Of a DNA stretch of 5,032 nucleotides, positions 1 to 5,032 are shown in pieces. The stretch is taken from assembly GCA_030040955.1 (NCBI GenBank), contig JASHSH010000470.1:1-5032 (forward strand). Reading direction: 5' to 3'. Numbering within the stretch: position 1 is the stretch's first letter; each line of letters opens with the position of its first letter. Both the position numbers and the translations under genes were made by a program. The notes beneath the pieces were generated by a model that saw nothing but the letters and a program-made list of their open reading frames with translations, was not told the DNA's origin and made no database searches. Source of the DNA: Rhodospirillales bacterium. GTDB lineage: Bacteria > Pseudomonadota > Alphaproteobacteria > Rhodospirillales > Magnetospirillaceae.

Positions 1-282
1 CCCGGCATCGGACAGAGCGAGCTGGGCCGCGCGATCGCGCGCGACAAATCGACGGTGACGCCGCTGATCCAGGAACTGCGCGAGCGCCAGCTGATCCGAC
101 GCCACCGCAACGCGCGCGACGGCCGTCGCGCCGAGCTGTTCCTCACCGGGGCCGGCCGGGCCTATCTGAGCCGCATCCGCCGTCACGCGCGCCGCCATGA
201 CGGGAAGCTCGACCGGATCGTCGGCGCGGACAAGGCGGCGTTCATCGGCCTGCTCAAGCGGATCGCCGATGAGCTCGCCTGA
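1..282 (+). CDS. MarR-family transcriptional regulator, 3' part only (start lies before the window)
   Basis: The reading frame is open from base 1 to a TGA at 280-282, giving the last 93 residues of a protein family that is usually about 140-160 residues long, so the N-terminal dimerisation helix and the front of the winged helix are missing. Fragment residues 4-13 (GQSELGRAIA) look like the helix before the recognition helix, and 15-30 (DKSTVTPLIQELRERQ) fit the MarR recognition helix. Residues 34-49 carry the typical basic wing with the RDGRRAELFLT signature. The remainder is the C-terminal helical dimerisation arm, rich in Arg, His and Leu. An internal ATG does not exist at the right place; an ACG/GTG near base 50 would cut the helix-turn-helix, so the fragment is read as open to the left. 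MarR proteins are mostly ligand-released repressors, often of aromatic or organic-acid genes. Its stop lies 19 bases before the ThDP enzyme start, so it is probably co-transcribed and may control this operon (inference). The family call is firm; the ligand is unknown. Confidence 0.88.
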   Translation, partial: PGIGQSELGRAIARDKSTVTPLIQELRERQLIRRHRNARDGRRAELFLTGAGRAYLSRIRRHARRHDGKLDRIVGADKAAFIGLLKRIADELA

Positions 283-285
283 GGC

Positions 286-292
286 GAAGGGA
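286..292 (+). promoter_or_regulatory. Shine-Dalgarno favouring the GTG start at 302
   Basis: GAAGGGA lies 9 bases upstream of the GTG at 302 and just after the stop of the MarR gene. It is the best purine-rich stretch near any in-frame start of the ThDP enzyme. The alternative ATG at 269, which would overlap the MarR gene by 14 bases, has only a weak AAGCGGA in front of it. The ATG at 197 would add a low-complexity Ser/Arg-rich stretch that is simply the MarR gene read in another frame. Confidence 0.55.
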
Positions 293-301
293 CGCGCGTC
301 C

Positions 302-2029
302 GTGGCCGCGGAAATCACCGTCAGCGCCAGCGCGGCGTTTCTGGAGGCGCTGCGCGAGGCGGGCGTCGCCTATATCTTCGCCAATTTCGGCTCCGACCAC
401 CCCGGCCTGATCGAGGCGATCGCCGAGGCACGGGCGACCGGCCGGACGATTCCGACCATCGTCACTTGTCCGAACGAGATGGTGGCGCTGAGCTGCGCGC
501 AGGGCTACGCGCAGGTGACCGGCCGCGCGCAGGCCGTCGTGGTGCATGTCGACTGCGGAACCCAGGCGCTCGGCGGCGCGGTGCACAACGCGGCGCGCGC
601 GCGCGTTCCGGTGCTGATCTACGCGGGCATGTCGCCGGCGACCCAGGAAGGCGAACGCGTCGGCTCGCGCAACGAATTCATCCACTGGCTCCAGGACGTG
701 CGCGACCAGCGCGGCATCCTGCGCCAATACATGAAGTTCGACCACGAGATCCGCTCTGGCCGCAATGTCGGCCAGATCGTCCGCCGCGCGCTCCAGATCG
801 CGCACAGCGATCCCAAGGGGCCCGTGTATCTGGTCGCGGCGCGCGAGGCGATGGAAGAGCCGATCCGCCCCGTGTCGGCCGACATGGCGCGTTGGCAACC
901 GATCGCGCCCGCGCCGCTCCCCGACGAGGCCGCGGCCCGCGTCGCGGAAGCATTGACGAAGGCGCGCCGGCCGCTGGTCGTGACCTCCTATCTGGGACGC
1001 AATCCGCGCGCGGTGGAGGCGCTCGCGGCCCTTTGCGGGGCGGCCGGGATCGGCGTGCTCGAATCGGCGCCCAGCTGCGTGAACTTCCCGCACGACGACG
1101 AACGCTATCTCGGCAATCAATGGAACGAGCCCCATCAGAATCCGGCGCTCGCCGAAGCCGACCTGGTGCTGGTGATCGACAGCGACGTCCCTTGGATTCC
1201 GGCGGTGAGCCGGCCGGCCGAGGACGCTTCCATCCATCATATCGATATCGATCCGCTGAAGGATTCGATCCCGCTCTGGTATATCGGCGCGCAGGGGGTC
1301 TATCGGGCCGATGCCGAGCTCGCGTTACGCCAGATCGCCGAGCGGCTGGCGAAACATCCGGTGCCGCCCGGCTTGCGCGACGATCGGCTTCGCCACTATG
1401 CGGACATGCACCACCGCCGCGCCCAGGACCTCGAGCGCCGCGAGGCGGCGCCCGCGGGCGCGATCAGCGCTGAATACCTTACCGCCTGCGTCCGTCGCGC
1501 CATCGGCGAAGACGCGATCGTGCTCAACGAGGGGATCACCAACTACACCGTGATCTGCAATCACATCGCCAAGACGCGGCCGGGCACGATGTTCGCGAGC
1601 GGCGGAAGCTCGCTGGGCTGGAGCGGCGGCGCCGCGGTCGGCGCCAAGCTCGCTTCGCCCGACTCGCTCGTCGTCTCGCTGACCGGCGACGGTTCCTACA
1701 TGTTCTCGGTGCCGTCCACCGTCCACTGGATGGCGCGCAAGTACAAGACGCCGTTCCTCCAGGTGATCTACAACAATCGCGGCTGGAAGGCCCCGCGCTT
1801 CTCGGCGCTGGCCGTGCATCCGCACGGCTATGCGAGCAGGGCGAACGATCTCGATATCGGCTTCGACCCGCCCCCCGACTACGCGCAGATCGCCGCCGCC
1901 GCCGGCGGGGCGGTCGCATTCACCATCAAGCGGCCCGAGGAGGTCGCATCCTCGGTCGCGCGCGCGGTGCGCGCGGTGCGCGAGGAAGGTCGCTGCGCGG
2001 TGATCGATGCCTGGCTCGGGGCCGGCTGA
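302..2029 (+). CDS. Thiamine-diphosphate-dependent enzyme (acetolactate synthase / benzoylformate decarboxylase superfamily), substrate unknown
   Basis: Taken from the GTG at 302 this is a 575-residue cytoplasmic protein, a normal length for the superfamily. It has the usual three domains. The N-terminal pyrimidine-binding domain spans about 5-180, with the catalytic-type Glu59 in NEMVALSCAQGYAQVTG and GTQALGGAVHNAARARVP at 86-103. The central domain spans about 200-335 and ends at HIDIDP (312-317). The C-terminal diphosphate-binding domain spans about 385-570, with the classic GDG (462-464), 26 residues, then NN (491-492) that binds metal and diphosphate. Such enzymes decarboxylate 2-oxo acids or ligate the resulting activated aldehyde. 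Comparison from memory with benzoylformate decarboxylase puts His82 at the place of its active-site His70 and Ser31 at Ser26, while the place of His281 is Pro300 in DVPWIP. This argues against a plain benzoylformate decarboxylase and against a firm substrate call. It is not obviously a biosynthetic acetolactate synthase: no small regulatory subunit gene follows, and a TRAP transporter sits directly downstream. Two earlier in-frame starts (ATG 269, 586 residues; ATG 197, 610 residues) are possible, but the 302 start has the better ribosome site. Family is certain; reaction is not. Confidence 0.9.
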   Translation: MAAEITVSASAAFLEALREAGVAYIFANFGSDHPGLIEAIAEARATGRTIPTIVTCPNEMVALSCAQGYAQVTGRAQAVVVHVDCGTQALGGAVHNAARARVPVLIYAGMSPATQEGERVGSRNEFIHWLQDVRDQRGILRQYMKFDHEIRSGRNVGQIVRRALQIAHSDPKGPVYLVAAREAMEEPIRPVSADMARWQPIAPAPLPDEAAARVAEALTKARRPLVVTSYLGRNPRAVEALAALCGAAGIGVLESAPSCVNFPHDDERYLGNQWNEPHQNPALAEADLVLVIDSDVPWIPAVSRPAEDASIHHIDIDPLKDSIPLWYIGAQGVYRADAELALRQIAERLAKHPVPPGLRDDRLRHYADMHHRRAQDLERREAAPAGAISAEYLTACVRRAIGEDAIVLNEGITNYTVICNHIAKTRPGTMFASGGSSLGWSGGAAVGAKLASPDSLVVSLTGDGSYMFSVPSTVHWMARKYKTPFLQVIYNNRGWKAPRFSALAVHPHGYASRANDLDIGFDPPPDYAQIAAAAGGAVAFTIKRPEEVASSVARAVRAVREEGRCAVIDAWLGAG

Positions 2030-2052
2030 GCCCGCGCAGAAAACGAAGGAAT

Positions 2053-2060
2053 AGGGAGGA
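2053..2060 (+). promoter_or_regulatory. Strong Shine-Dalgarno of the TRAP binding-protein gene
   Basis: AGGGAGGA ends 4 bases before the ATG at 2065. It is clearly the strongest ribosome site in the window and stands out from the weak one in front of the DctQ-type gene. This fits the need to make more periplasmic binding protein than membrane subunits. The 35-base gap 2030-2064 that contains it is purine-rich, with no visible -10/-35 pair or terminator. Confidence 0.75.
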
Positions 2061-2064
2061 AAGC

Positions 2065-3102
2065 ATGCGAACCTGGCGCGCTATCACCCTCGGCGGCGGA
2101 ATGCTCGCCTGCTTCGTCCTCGCTGCCATCGCGCCCGGCCCGGCGCGCGCGGACGATGCGATTCAGCTCAAGCTGTCCACCTGGGTCCCGCCCGCGCACC
2201 CGTTACAGCCGGCGTTGGAGGCCTGGGCCGCATCGCTTAGAGACGAGTCGGGCGGCACGATCCAGTCGACGATCTTCCCCGCCGAGCAGCTCGGCAAGGC
2301 GTTCGACCATTACGACATGGCGCGCGACGGCATCGCCGACTTCACCTATGTAAATCCCGGCTACCAGCCGGGGCGCTTCCCGATCATCGCGGCGGGCGAG
2401 CTTCCGTTCCTCATCGCCAATGGCCGCGGCGGCAGCGAGGCGCTGGACGCCTGGTACCGCAAATACGCGGAAGCCGAGATGAAGGACGTGCATTTCTGCC
2501 TGGCCTTCGTGCACTACCCGGGCACCTTCCATTCCCGCGCCCGGCTCACCCTTCCCGCCGACGTGAAAGGACTCAAGGTGCGTCCCGCCAACGCCACCAT
2601 CGGGCGGCTGGTGACCGAGCTCGGCGGCAACAATGTCCAGGCCTCGGCGCCGGCGGCGCGCGATCTGCTCGAGCGCGGCGTGGCCGATGCGATCACCTTC
2701 CCTTCCGGCTCGATGATCCTGTTCGGCATCGACAAGGTGGTGAAATTCCATATCGACGCCCCGATCTATGTCACCACCTTCGTCTGGGTGATGAACAAGG
2801 CAAAGTACGAAGCGTTGACCGCCGCGCAGAAGAAGGCGGTCGACGATCACTGCACCACCGAATGGGCCGAGAAGATCGCCGGCCCGTGGTCGGATTTCGA
2901 GCAGGCCGGCATGGCGAAGCTCAAGGCCGAGGCGGGGCACGAGGTGAACCCGCTGACCGCCGACCAGCTCGCCCAGTGGCGCGCGGCCGCCCAGCCCTTG
3001 CGCCAGGCCTGGGCCGACGGAGCGAAGCAGGCCGGAATCGACCCCGACGCCGCGATGGCCGAATTGCGGGCGAGCCTCGCCAAATACGGCGCGGGCTACT
3101 GA
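2065..3102 (+). CDS. dctP: TRAP transporter substrate-binding protein, DctP type
   Basis: This 345-residue protein has the normal DctP length. A Sec-type signal peptide is visible: basic MRTWR, a hydrophobic core at about 7-23, and a likely cut after ARA at 27-29, so the mature protein starts near DDAIQLKLSTW and acts in the periplasm. Family marks follow in order: STWVPPAHPL (38-47), FPAEQLGKAFDHYDMARDGIAD (71-92 region), GRFPIIAAGELPFL (103-116), and VKGLKVRPANA (167-177), whose Arg173 is in the place of the arginine that salt-bridges the substrate carboxylate in TRAP binding proteins. RGVADAITFPSG (204-215) and WVMNKAKYEALTAAQKKAV (241-259) complete the pattern. It should bind an organic acid and hand it to the DctQ/DctM membrane complex. 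The cargo cannot be read from sequence; the preceding ThDP enzyme suggests a 2-oxo acid or a precursor of one (inference). A very good ribosome site precedes the ATG. The symbol denotes the family and does not imply C4-dicarboxylate transport. Confidence 0.93.
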   Translation: MRTWRAITLGGGMLACFVLAAIAPGPARADDAIQLKLSTWVPPAHPLQPALEAWAASLRDESGGTIQSTIFPAEQLGKAFDHYDMARDGIADFTYVNPGYQPGRFPIIAAGELPFLIANGRGGSEALDAWYRKYAEAEMKDVHFCLAFVHYPGTFHSRARLTLPADVKGLKVRPANATIGRLVTELGGNNVQASAPAARDLLERGVADAITFPSGSMILFGIDKVVKFHIDAPIYVTTFVWVMNKAKYEALTAAQKKAVDDHCTTEWAEKIAGPWSDFEQAGMAKLKAEAGHEVNPLTADQLAQWRAAAQPLRQAWADGAKQAGIDPDAAMAELRASLAKYGAGY

Positions 3103-3108
3103 GCGCCG
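3087..3108 (+). other. Possible stem-loop across the dctP stop codon
   Basis: CGGCGC (3087-3092) and GCGCCG (3103-3108) are perfect complements around a 10-base loop that contains the TGA of the binding-protein gene. The right arm is also part of a 10-base perfect palindrome, GCGCCGGCGC (3103-3112), which offers a competing fold. No T-run follows, so it is not a classical terminator. A hairpin here could block 3'-to-5' decay of the upstream message or limit translation of the next gene, which has only GGA (3113-3115) as a ribosome site. In DNA this GC-rich such a 6-base stem can occur by chance. Confidence 0.3.
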
Positions 3109-3120
3109 GCGCGGACCGAA

Positions 3121-3615
3121 ATGCTCGGTCGCTGGATCGCGGGCGCGGAGCGCGCTGCGGCCTCCCTCCTCGCCGTCGTCACCGTTCTGACCTTCGCCTC
3201 GGTGGCGCTGCGCTACCTGTTCCGCTGGTCGATCCCGGACGCTTACGATCTGGGCCGCAATCTGCTCGGCATCCTGATCTTCTGGGGCATCGCCGTGGGC
3301 GGCTGGCGCGGCAGCCATATCACCGTCGACCTGGTCTGGGGCACGATGTCGGCCAGGTGGCGTCGCCTCGTCGATCTGTTCGCGACCTCGCTCGCCACGT
3401 TGTGCATGGCGGTGTTCACCTGGATGATGGGCGGCAAGGTGCTCGCCACCCGCGCTTCGGCCGAGACCACCTACGACCTGCATATTCCGGTCTGGCCGTT
3501 CCAGCTCGTCGCCTGGGCCGGATTGGTCGCCGCGGTTCTGCTCCTGCTTATCCGGCTGGCGCGGCAGTTCGCGTCGCCGCCTGCGTCGGGCGGGCCCGGC
3601 GCGGCGAGCCATTGA
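3121..3615 (+). CDS. dctQ: TRAP transporter small membrane subunit, DctQ type
   Basis: This 164-residue inner-membrane protein has four hydrophobic segments at about 11-31, 44-61, 83-103 and 125-146, the DctQ topology. Family marks are RYLFRWSIPDAYDLGRNLLG (31-50), and WRGSHITVDLVW (62-73), with the conserved G-x-H-I-x-V-D core at 64-70. The C-terminal tail (147-164) is a polar, Pro/Gly/Ala-rich end. The subunit pairs with the large DctM-type permease and is needed for docking and transport, though its detailed role is less clear than that of the other two. It begins 18 bases after the binding-protein stop. Its ribosome site is weak (GGA at 3113-3115), so translation may be coupled or kept low relative to the binding protein (inference). 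Sequence conservation is generally poor in this family; the call rests on length, topology, the HITVD motif and position between the other two TRAP genes. Confidence 0.93.
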   Translation: MLGRWIAGAERAAASLLAVVTVLTFASVALRYLFRWSIPDAYDLGRNLLGILIFWGIAVGGWRGSHITVDLVWGTMSARWRRLVDLFATSLATLCMAVFTWMMGGKVLATRASAETTYDLHIPVWPFQLVAWAGLVAAVLLLLIRLARQFASPPASGGPGAASH

Positions 3616-3617
3616 GG
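3614..3617 (+). promoter_or_regulatory. Shine-Dalgarno overlapping the dctQ stop, setting the GTG start of dctM
   Basis: GAGG uses the last two bases of the dctQ TGA and lies 5 bases before the GTG at 3623. The next in-frame ATG (residue 28) would remove most of the first membrane helix, so the GTG is the sensible start. The arrangement suggests translational coupling of the two membrane subunits. Confidence 0.6.
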
Positions 3618-3622
3618 CCGGC

Positions 3623-4921
3623 GTGAGCGCGAATATCGTCGCCATCGCCGGCTTCGTCCTGCTGTTCGCGCTGATGCTGCTGCGCGTGCCCATCGGCATC
3701 GCGATGGGATTCGTCGGCGTGGTCGGCTTCGGCATCCTCGGCGGCTGGGGACCGGCGCTGAAGCTGCTCGCCCAGTCGCCGATCCGCACCGCCACCGACG
3801 CGAACTTCGCGGTCATCCCGATGTTCCTGCTGATGGGCACGATCGCCTCGGCCTCGGGGATGAGCGCCGAGCTGTTCCGCGCCGCCAACAGCTTCGTCGG
3901 CCACCGGCGCGGCGGGCTCGGCATGGCGACCATCGCCGCCTGCGCCGGATTCGCCGCCGTCTCGGGCTCCTCGGTCGCCACCGCGGCGACCTTTTCGGCG
4001 GTGGCCTATCCGGAGATGCGCAAATTCGCCTACCCGCAGAGCTTCGCCGCCGGGGTGATCGCGGCCGGCGGCACGCTGGGCGCGATCCTGCCGCCCTCGC
4101 TCGTGCTCGCCGTCTACAGCCTGATCACCGAGCAGGATGTCGGGCGGCTGTATATCGCGGGCATCGTCCCCGGGATTTTGGCCGCCCTCATGTACATCGC
4201 CACCATCACCGCGATCGGGCTGTTGCGGCCGCGCCACCTGCCGACGGGTCCGCGTTCGAGCTGGGCCGAGCGCTGGGCCGCGCTGCGCGGCGTGTGGGCG
4301 ATCGCGCTTCTGTTCCTGTTCGTGGTCGGCGGACTCTATGGCGGCGTGTTCACCGCGACCGAGGCCGCCAGCATGGGCGCGGGCGGCGCCTGGCTGATCG
4401 CCACCCTGCGCGGGCGGCTGGCGCCGGCCGCCCTGCTCGAATCGCTGATGCGCGCGCTGCGCACCGCCGCGGCCATTTTCACCATCCTGATCGGCGCGCT
4501 GATCTTCGGCTATTTCCTGACCATCACCCAGACGCCCCAGCACGTCACCGCCTTCCTCACCGGACTCGGTGTGGGGCGCTACCAGGTGCTGGTGCTGATC
4601 ATGGTCATGTATCTCGCGCTCGGCTGCGTGATGGACGCGATGGCGATGGTGATCCTCACCATTCCGATCGTGTTCCCGGTGATCACCGCCATGGGCTTCG
4701 ATCCGATCTGGTTCGGCGTGATCATCGTGATGACGGTCGAGCTCGGCCTGATCCATCCGCCGGTCGGCATGAACGTGTTCGTGATCAAGAGCGTGGTCCA
4801 CGACATCAAGATCTCGACCATCTTCCTGGGCGTGATCCCCTTCGTCGTCACCGACATCGTCCGCCTCGCGATCCTGATCTCCTTCCCGATCCTCTCCACC
4901 TACCTGCCCAGCCACATGTGA
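3623..4921 (+). CDS. dctM: TRAP transporter large permease subunit, DctM type
   Basis: This 432-residue, strongly hydrophobic inner-membrane protein has the usual DctM length and roughly a dozen membrane or re-entrant segments. It is the ion-coupled transport subunit of the TRAP system, moving substrate delivered by the binding protein, normally driven by a sodium gradient. Visible family marks: RVPIGIAMGF (21-30), FAVIPMFLLMG (62-72), the scaffold/transport hairpin motif AAVSGSSVATAATFSAVAYP (111-130), the PPS of the first re-entrant loop (LGAILPPSLVLAVYS, 152-166), YGGVFTATEAAS (239-250), GCVMDAMAMVILTIPIVFPV (334-353) with Asp338, and ELGLIHPPVGMNVFVI (373-388), the second inverted-repeat PP motif. 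Both halves are intact, with no frameshift or missing key motif. It starts with GTG 7 bases after dctQ and closes the operon. The binding protein, small subunit and large subunit are all separate genes, so there is no DctQ-DctM fusion. Confidence 0.96.
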   Translation: MSANIVAIAGFVLLFALMLLRVPIGIAMGFVGVVGFGILGGWGPALKLLAQSPIRTATDANFAVIPMFLLMGTIASASGMSAELFRAANSFVGHRRGGLGMATIAACAGFAAVSGSSVATAATFSAVAYPEMRKFAYPQSFAAGVIAAGGTLGAILPPSLVLAVYSLITEQDVGRLYIAGIVPGILAALMYIATITAIGLLRPRHLPTGPRSSWAERWAALRGVWAIALLFLFVVGGLYGGVFTATEAASMGAGGAWLIATLRGRLAPAALLESLMRALRTAAAIFTILIGALIFGYFLTITQTPQHVTAFLTGLGVGRYQVLVLIMVMYLALGCVMDAMAMVILTIPIVFPVITAMGFDPIWFGVIIVMTVELGLIHPPVGMNVFVIKSVVHDIKISTIFLGVIPFVVTDIVRLAILISFPILSTYLPSHM

Positions 4922-4946
4922 GCGCGCGGGAGCGCGTTCGGCCTCA

Positions 4947-4972
4947 CCTGTCTGACAAGTGCCTGGACAGGC
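4947..4972. promoter_or_regulatory. Paired dyads, possible operator at the right-end promoter
   Basis: Two small palindromes lie side by side: TGTCtGACA (4949-4957) and GCCTGgaCAGGC (4961-4972). In addition CCTGTC (4947-4952) and GACAGG (4966-4971) are inverted copies of each other. The second dyad covers the -35 hexamer (4964-4969), the first lies just upstream. The first dyad fits 10 of 11 positions of the loose T-N-GT-NNN-AC-N-A pattern known for FadR/FCD-type GntR regulators; that match is from memory and the pattern is short. Repressor binding here would be well placed to block RNA polymerase. Which protein binds, if any, cannot be told from this window. Confidence 0.4.
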
Positions 4973-4993
4973 TCGGCGGCCGCGTCTTATAGT
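4964..4993 (+). promoter_or_regulatory. Sigma-70-like promoter facing out of the window to the right
   Basis: TGGACA (4964-4969; 5 of 6 to TTGACA) and TATAGT (4988-4993; 5 of 6 to TATAAT) are separated by 18 bases. This is the only convincing promoter pair seen, and the region around the -10 is locally AT-rich in otherwise GC-rich DNA. The start of transcription would be near 5000. No start codon with a ribosome site is visible in the last 30 bases, so the gene it serves starts beyond 5032. It indicates that the next gene is a separate transcription unit from the TRAP operon. Confidence 0.55.
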
Positions 4994-5032
4994 TTTCCGG
5001 GTGGTGTCATCGGCGGCCAGGCCGTACTAAAA

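Noticed and set aside
254..1240. A 328-codon minus-strand open frame opposite the ThDP enzyme
   Set aside because: Arg/His/Ala-rich antisense shadow with no motif; explained by codon bias of the sense gene.
466..1473. A 335-codon plus-strand open frame inside the ThDP enzyme gene, in another frame
   Set aside because: Arg/Gly/Ala-rich shadow translation with no recognisable domain; the ThDP frame carries every family motif in this interval.
1961..1978. Two perfect tandem copies of CGCGCGGTG near the end of the ThDP gene
   Set aside because: It encodes an A-V-R-A-V-R helix using the favoured GC-rich codons. Two 9-base copies in coding DNA of this composition need no special explanation.
302..2029. 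Calling the ThDP gene ilvB (biosynthetic acetolactate synthase) or mdlC (benzoylformate decarboxylase)
   Set aside because: No ilvN/ilvH-type small subunit follows and the context is transport. One of the two catalytic histidines of benzoylformate decarboxylase seems absent. Only the superfamily can be supported.
2203..3981. A 592-codon open frame on the minus strand across dctP, dctQ and the start of dctM
   Set aside because: It lies opposite three well-supported genes and its translation is a low-complexity Arg/Gly/Ala/His-rich mix with no domain. This is the expected antisense shadow of G/C-biased third positions.
3548..4915. A 455-codon minus-strand open frame rich in Asp, His, Arg and Gly opposite dctM
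   Set aside because: The odd composition is the mirror image of hydrophobic DctM codons (GTC, ATC, GCC and similar). No motif, no ribosome site of note, and the sense strand is an unmistakable permease.
4923..4936. CGCGC / GCGCG hairpin with a GGGA loop right after the dctM stop, as a possible terminator
   Set aside because: The stem is only 5 bases, it is followed by just two T residues, and alternating CG runs are common in this DNA. A terminator is plausible at this place but not supported by this structure.
5014..5024. CGGCC-A-GGCCG dyad close to the right edge
   Set aside because: Five-base arms made only of G and C around a single base; too short and too GC-biased to call an operator or hairpin, and a one-base loop cannot fold.

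Overview
The window is one tightly packed, co-directional (+ strand) gene block in GC-rich DNA (roughly two thirds G+C by eye). Strong third-position G/C bias, a purine-rich Shine-Dalgarno before one gene and the protein types present suggest a proteobacterium, most likely an alphaproteobacterium (a sphingomonad or rhizobial relative). That placement is an inference from style, not from a phylogenetic marker.

Layout: (1) positions 1-282 hold the 3' end of a MarR-family transcriptional regulator whose start lies before the window. (2) 302-2029 encodes a thiamine-diphosphate (ThDP)-dependent enzyme of the acetolactate synthase / benzoylformate decarboxylase superfamily, substrate unknown. (3) 2065-3102, 3121-3615 and 3623-4921 encode a complete three-part TRAP transporter: periplasmic binding protein (DctP type), small four-helix membrane subunit (DctQ type) and large multi-helix permease (DctM type). 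Gaps between genes are 19, 35, 18 and 7 bases with no recognisable internal promoter, so these five genes probably form one operon. (4) 4922-5032 is non-coding and holds a good sigma-70-like promoter (TGGACA, 18 bases, TATAGT) with two small dyads at and just upstream of the -35. It most likely serves a gene that begins to the right of the window.

Working model (inference): the TRAP system imports a carboxylic acid, TRAP carriers being typically specific for organic acids. The ThDP enzyme would then decarboxylate or ligate a 2-oxo acid that is that substrate or derives from it, and the MarR protein would sense a pathway ligand. Nothing in the sequence names the substrate.

I see no mobile element, CRISPR array, tRNA, rRNA or obviously new kind of system. 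The points most worth a second look are the unassigned ThDP enzyme with its mixed active-site residues, the dyad-decorated promoter at the right end, and a possible stem-loop across the dctP stop codon.
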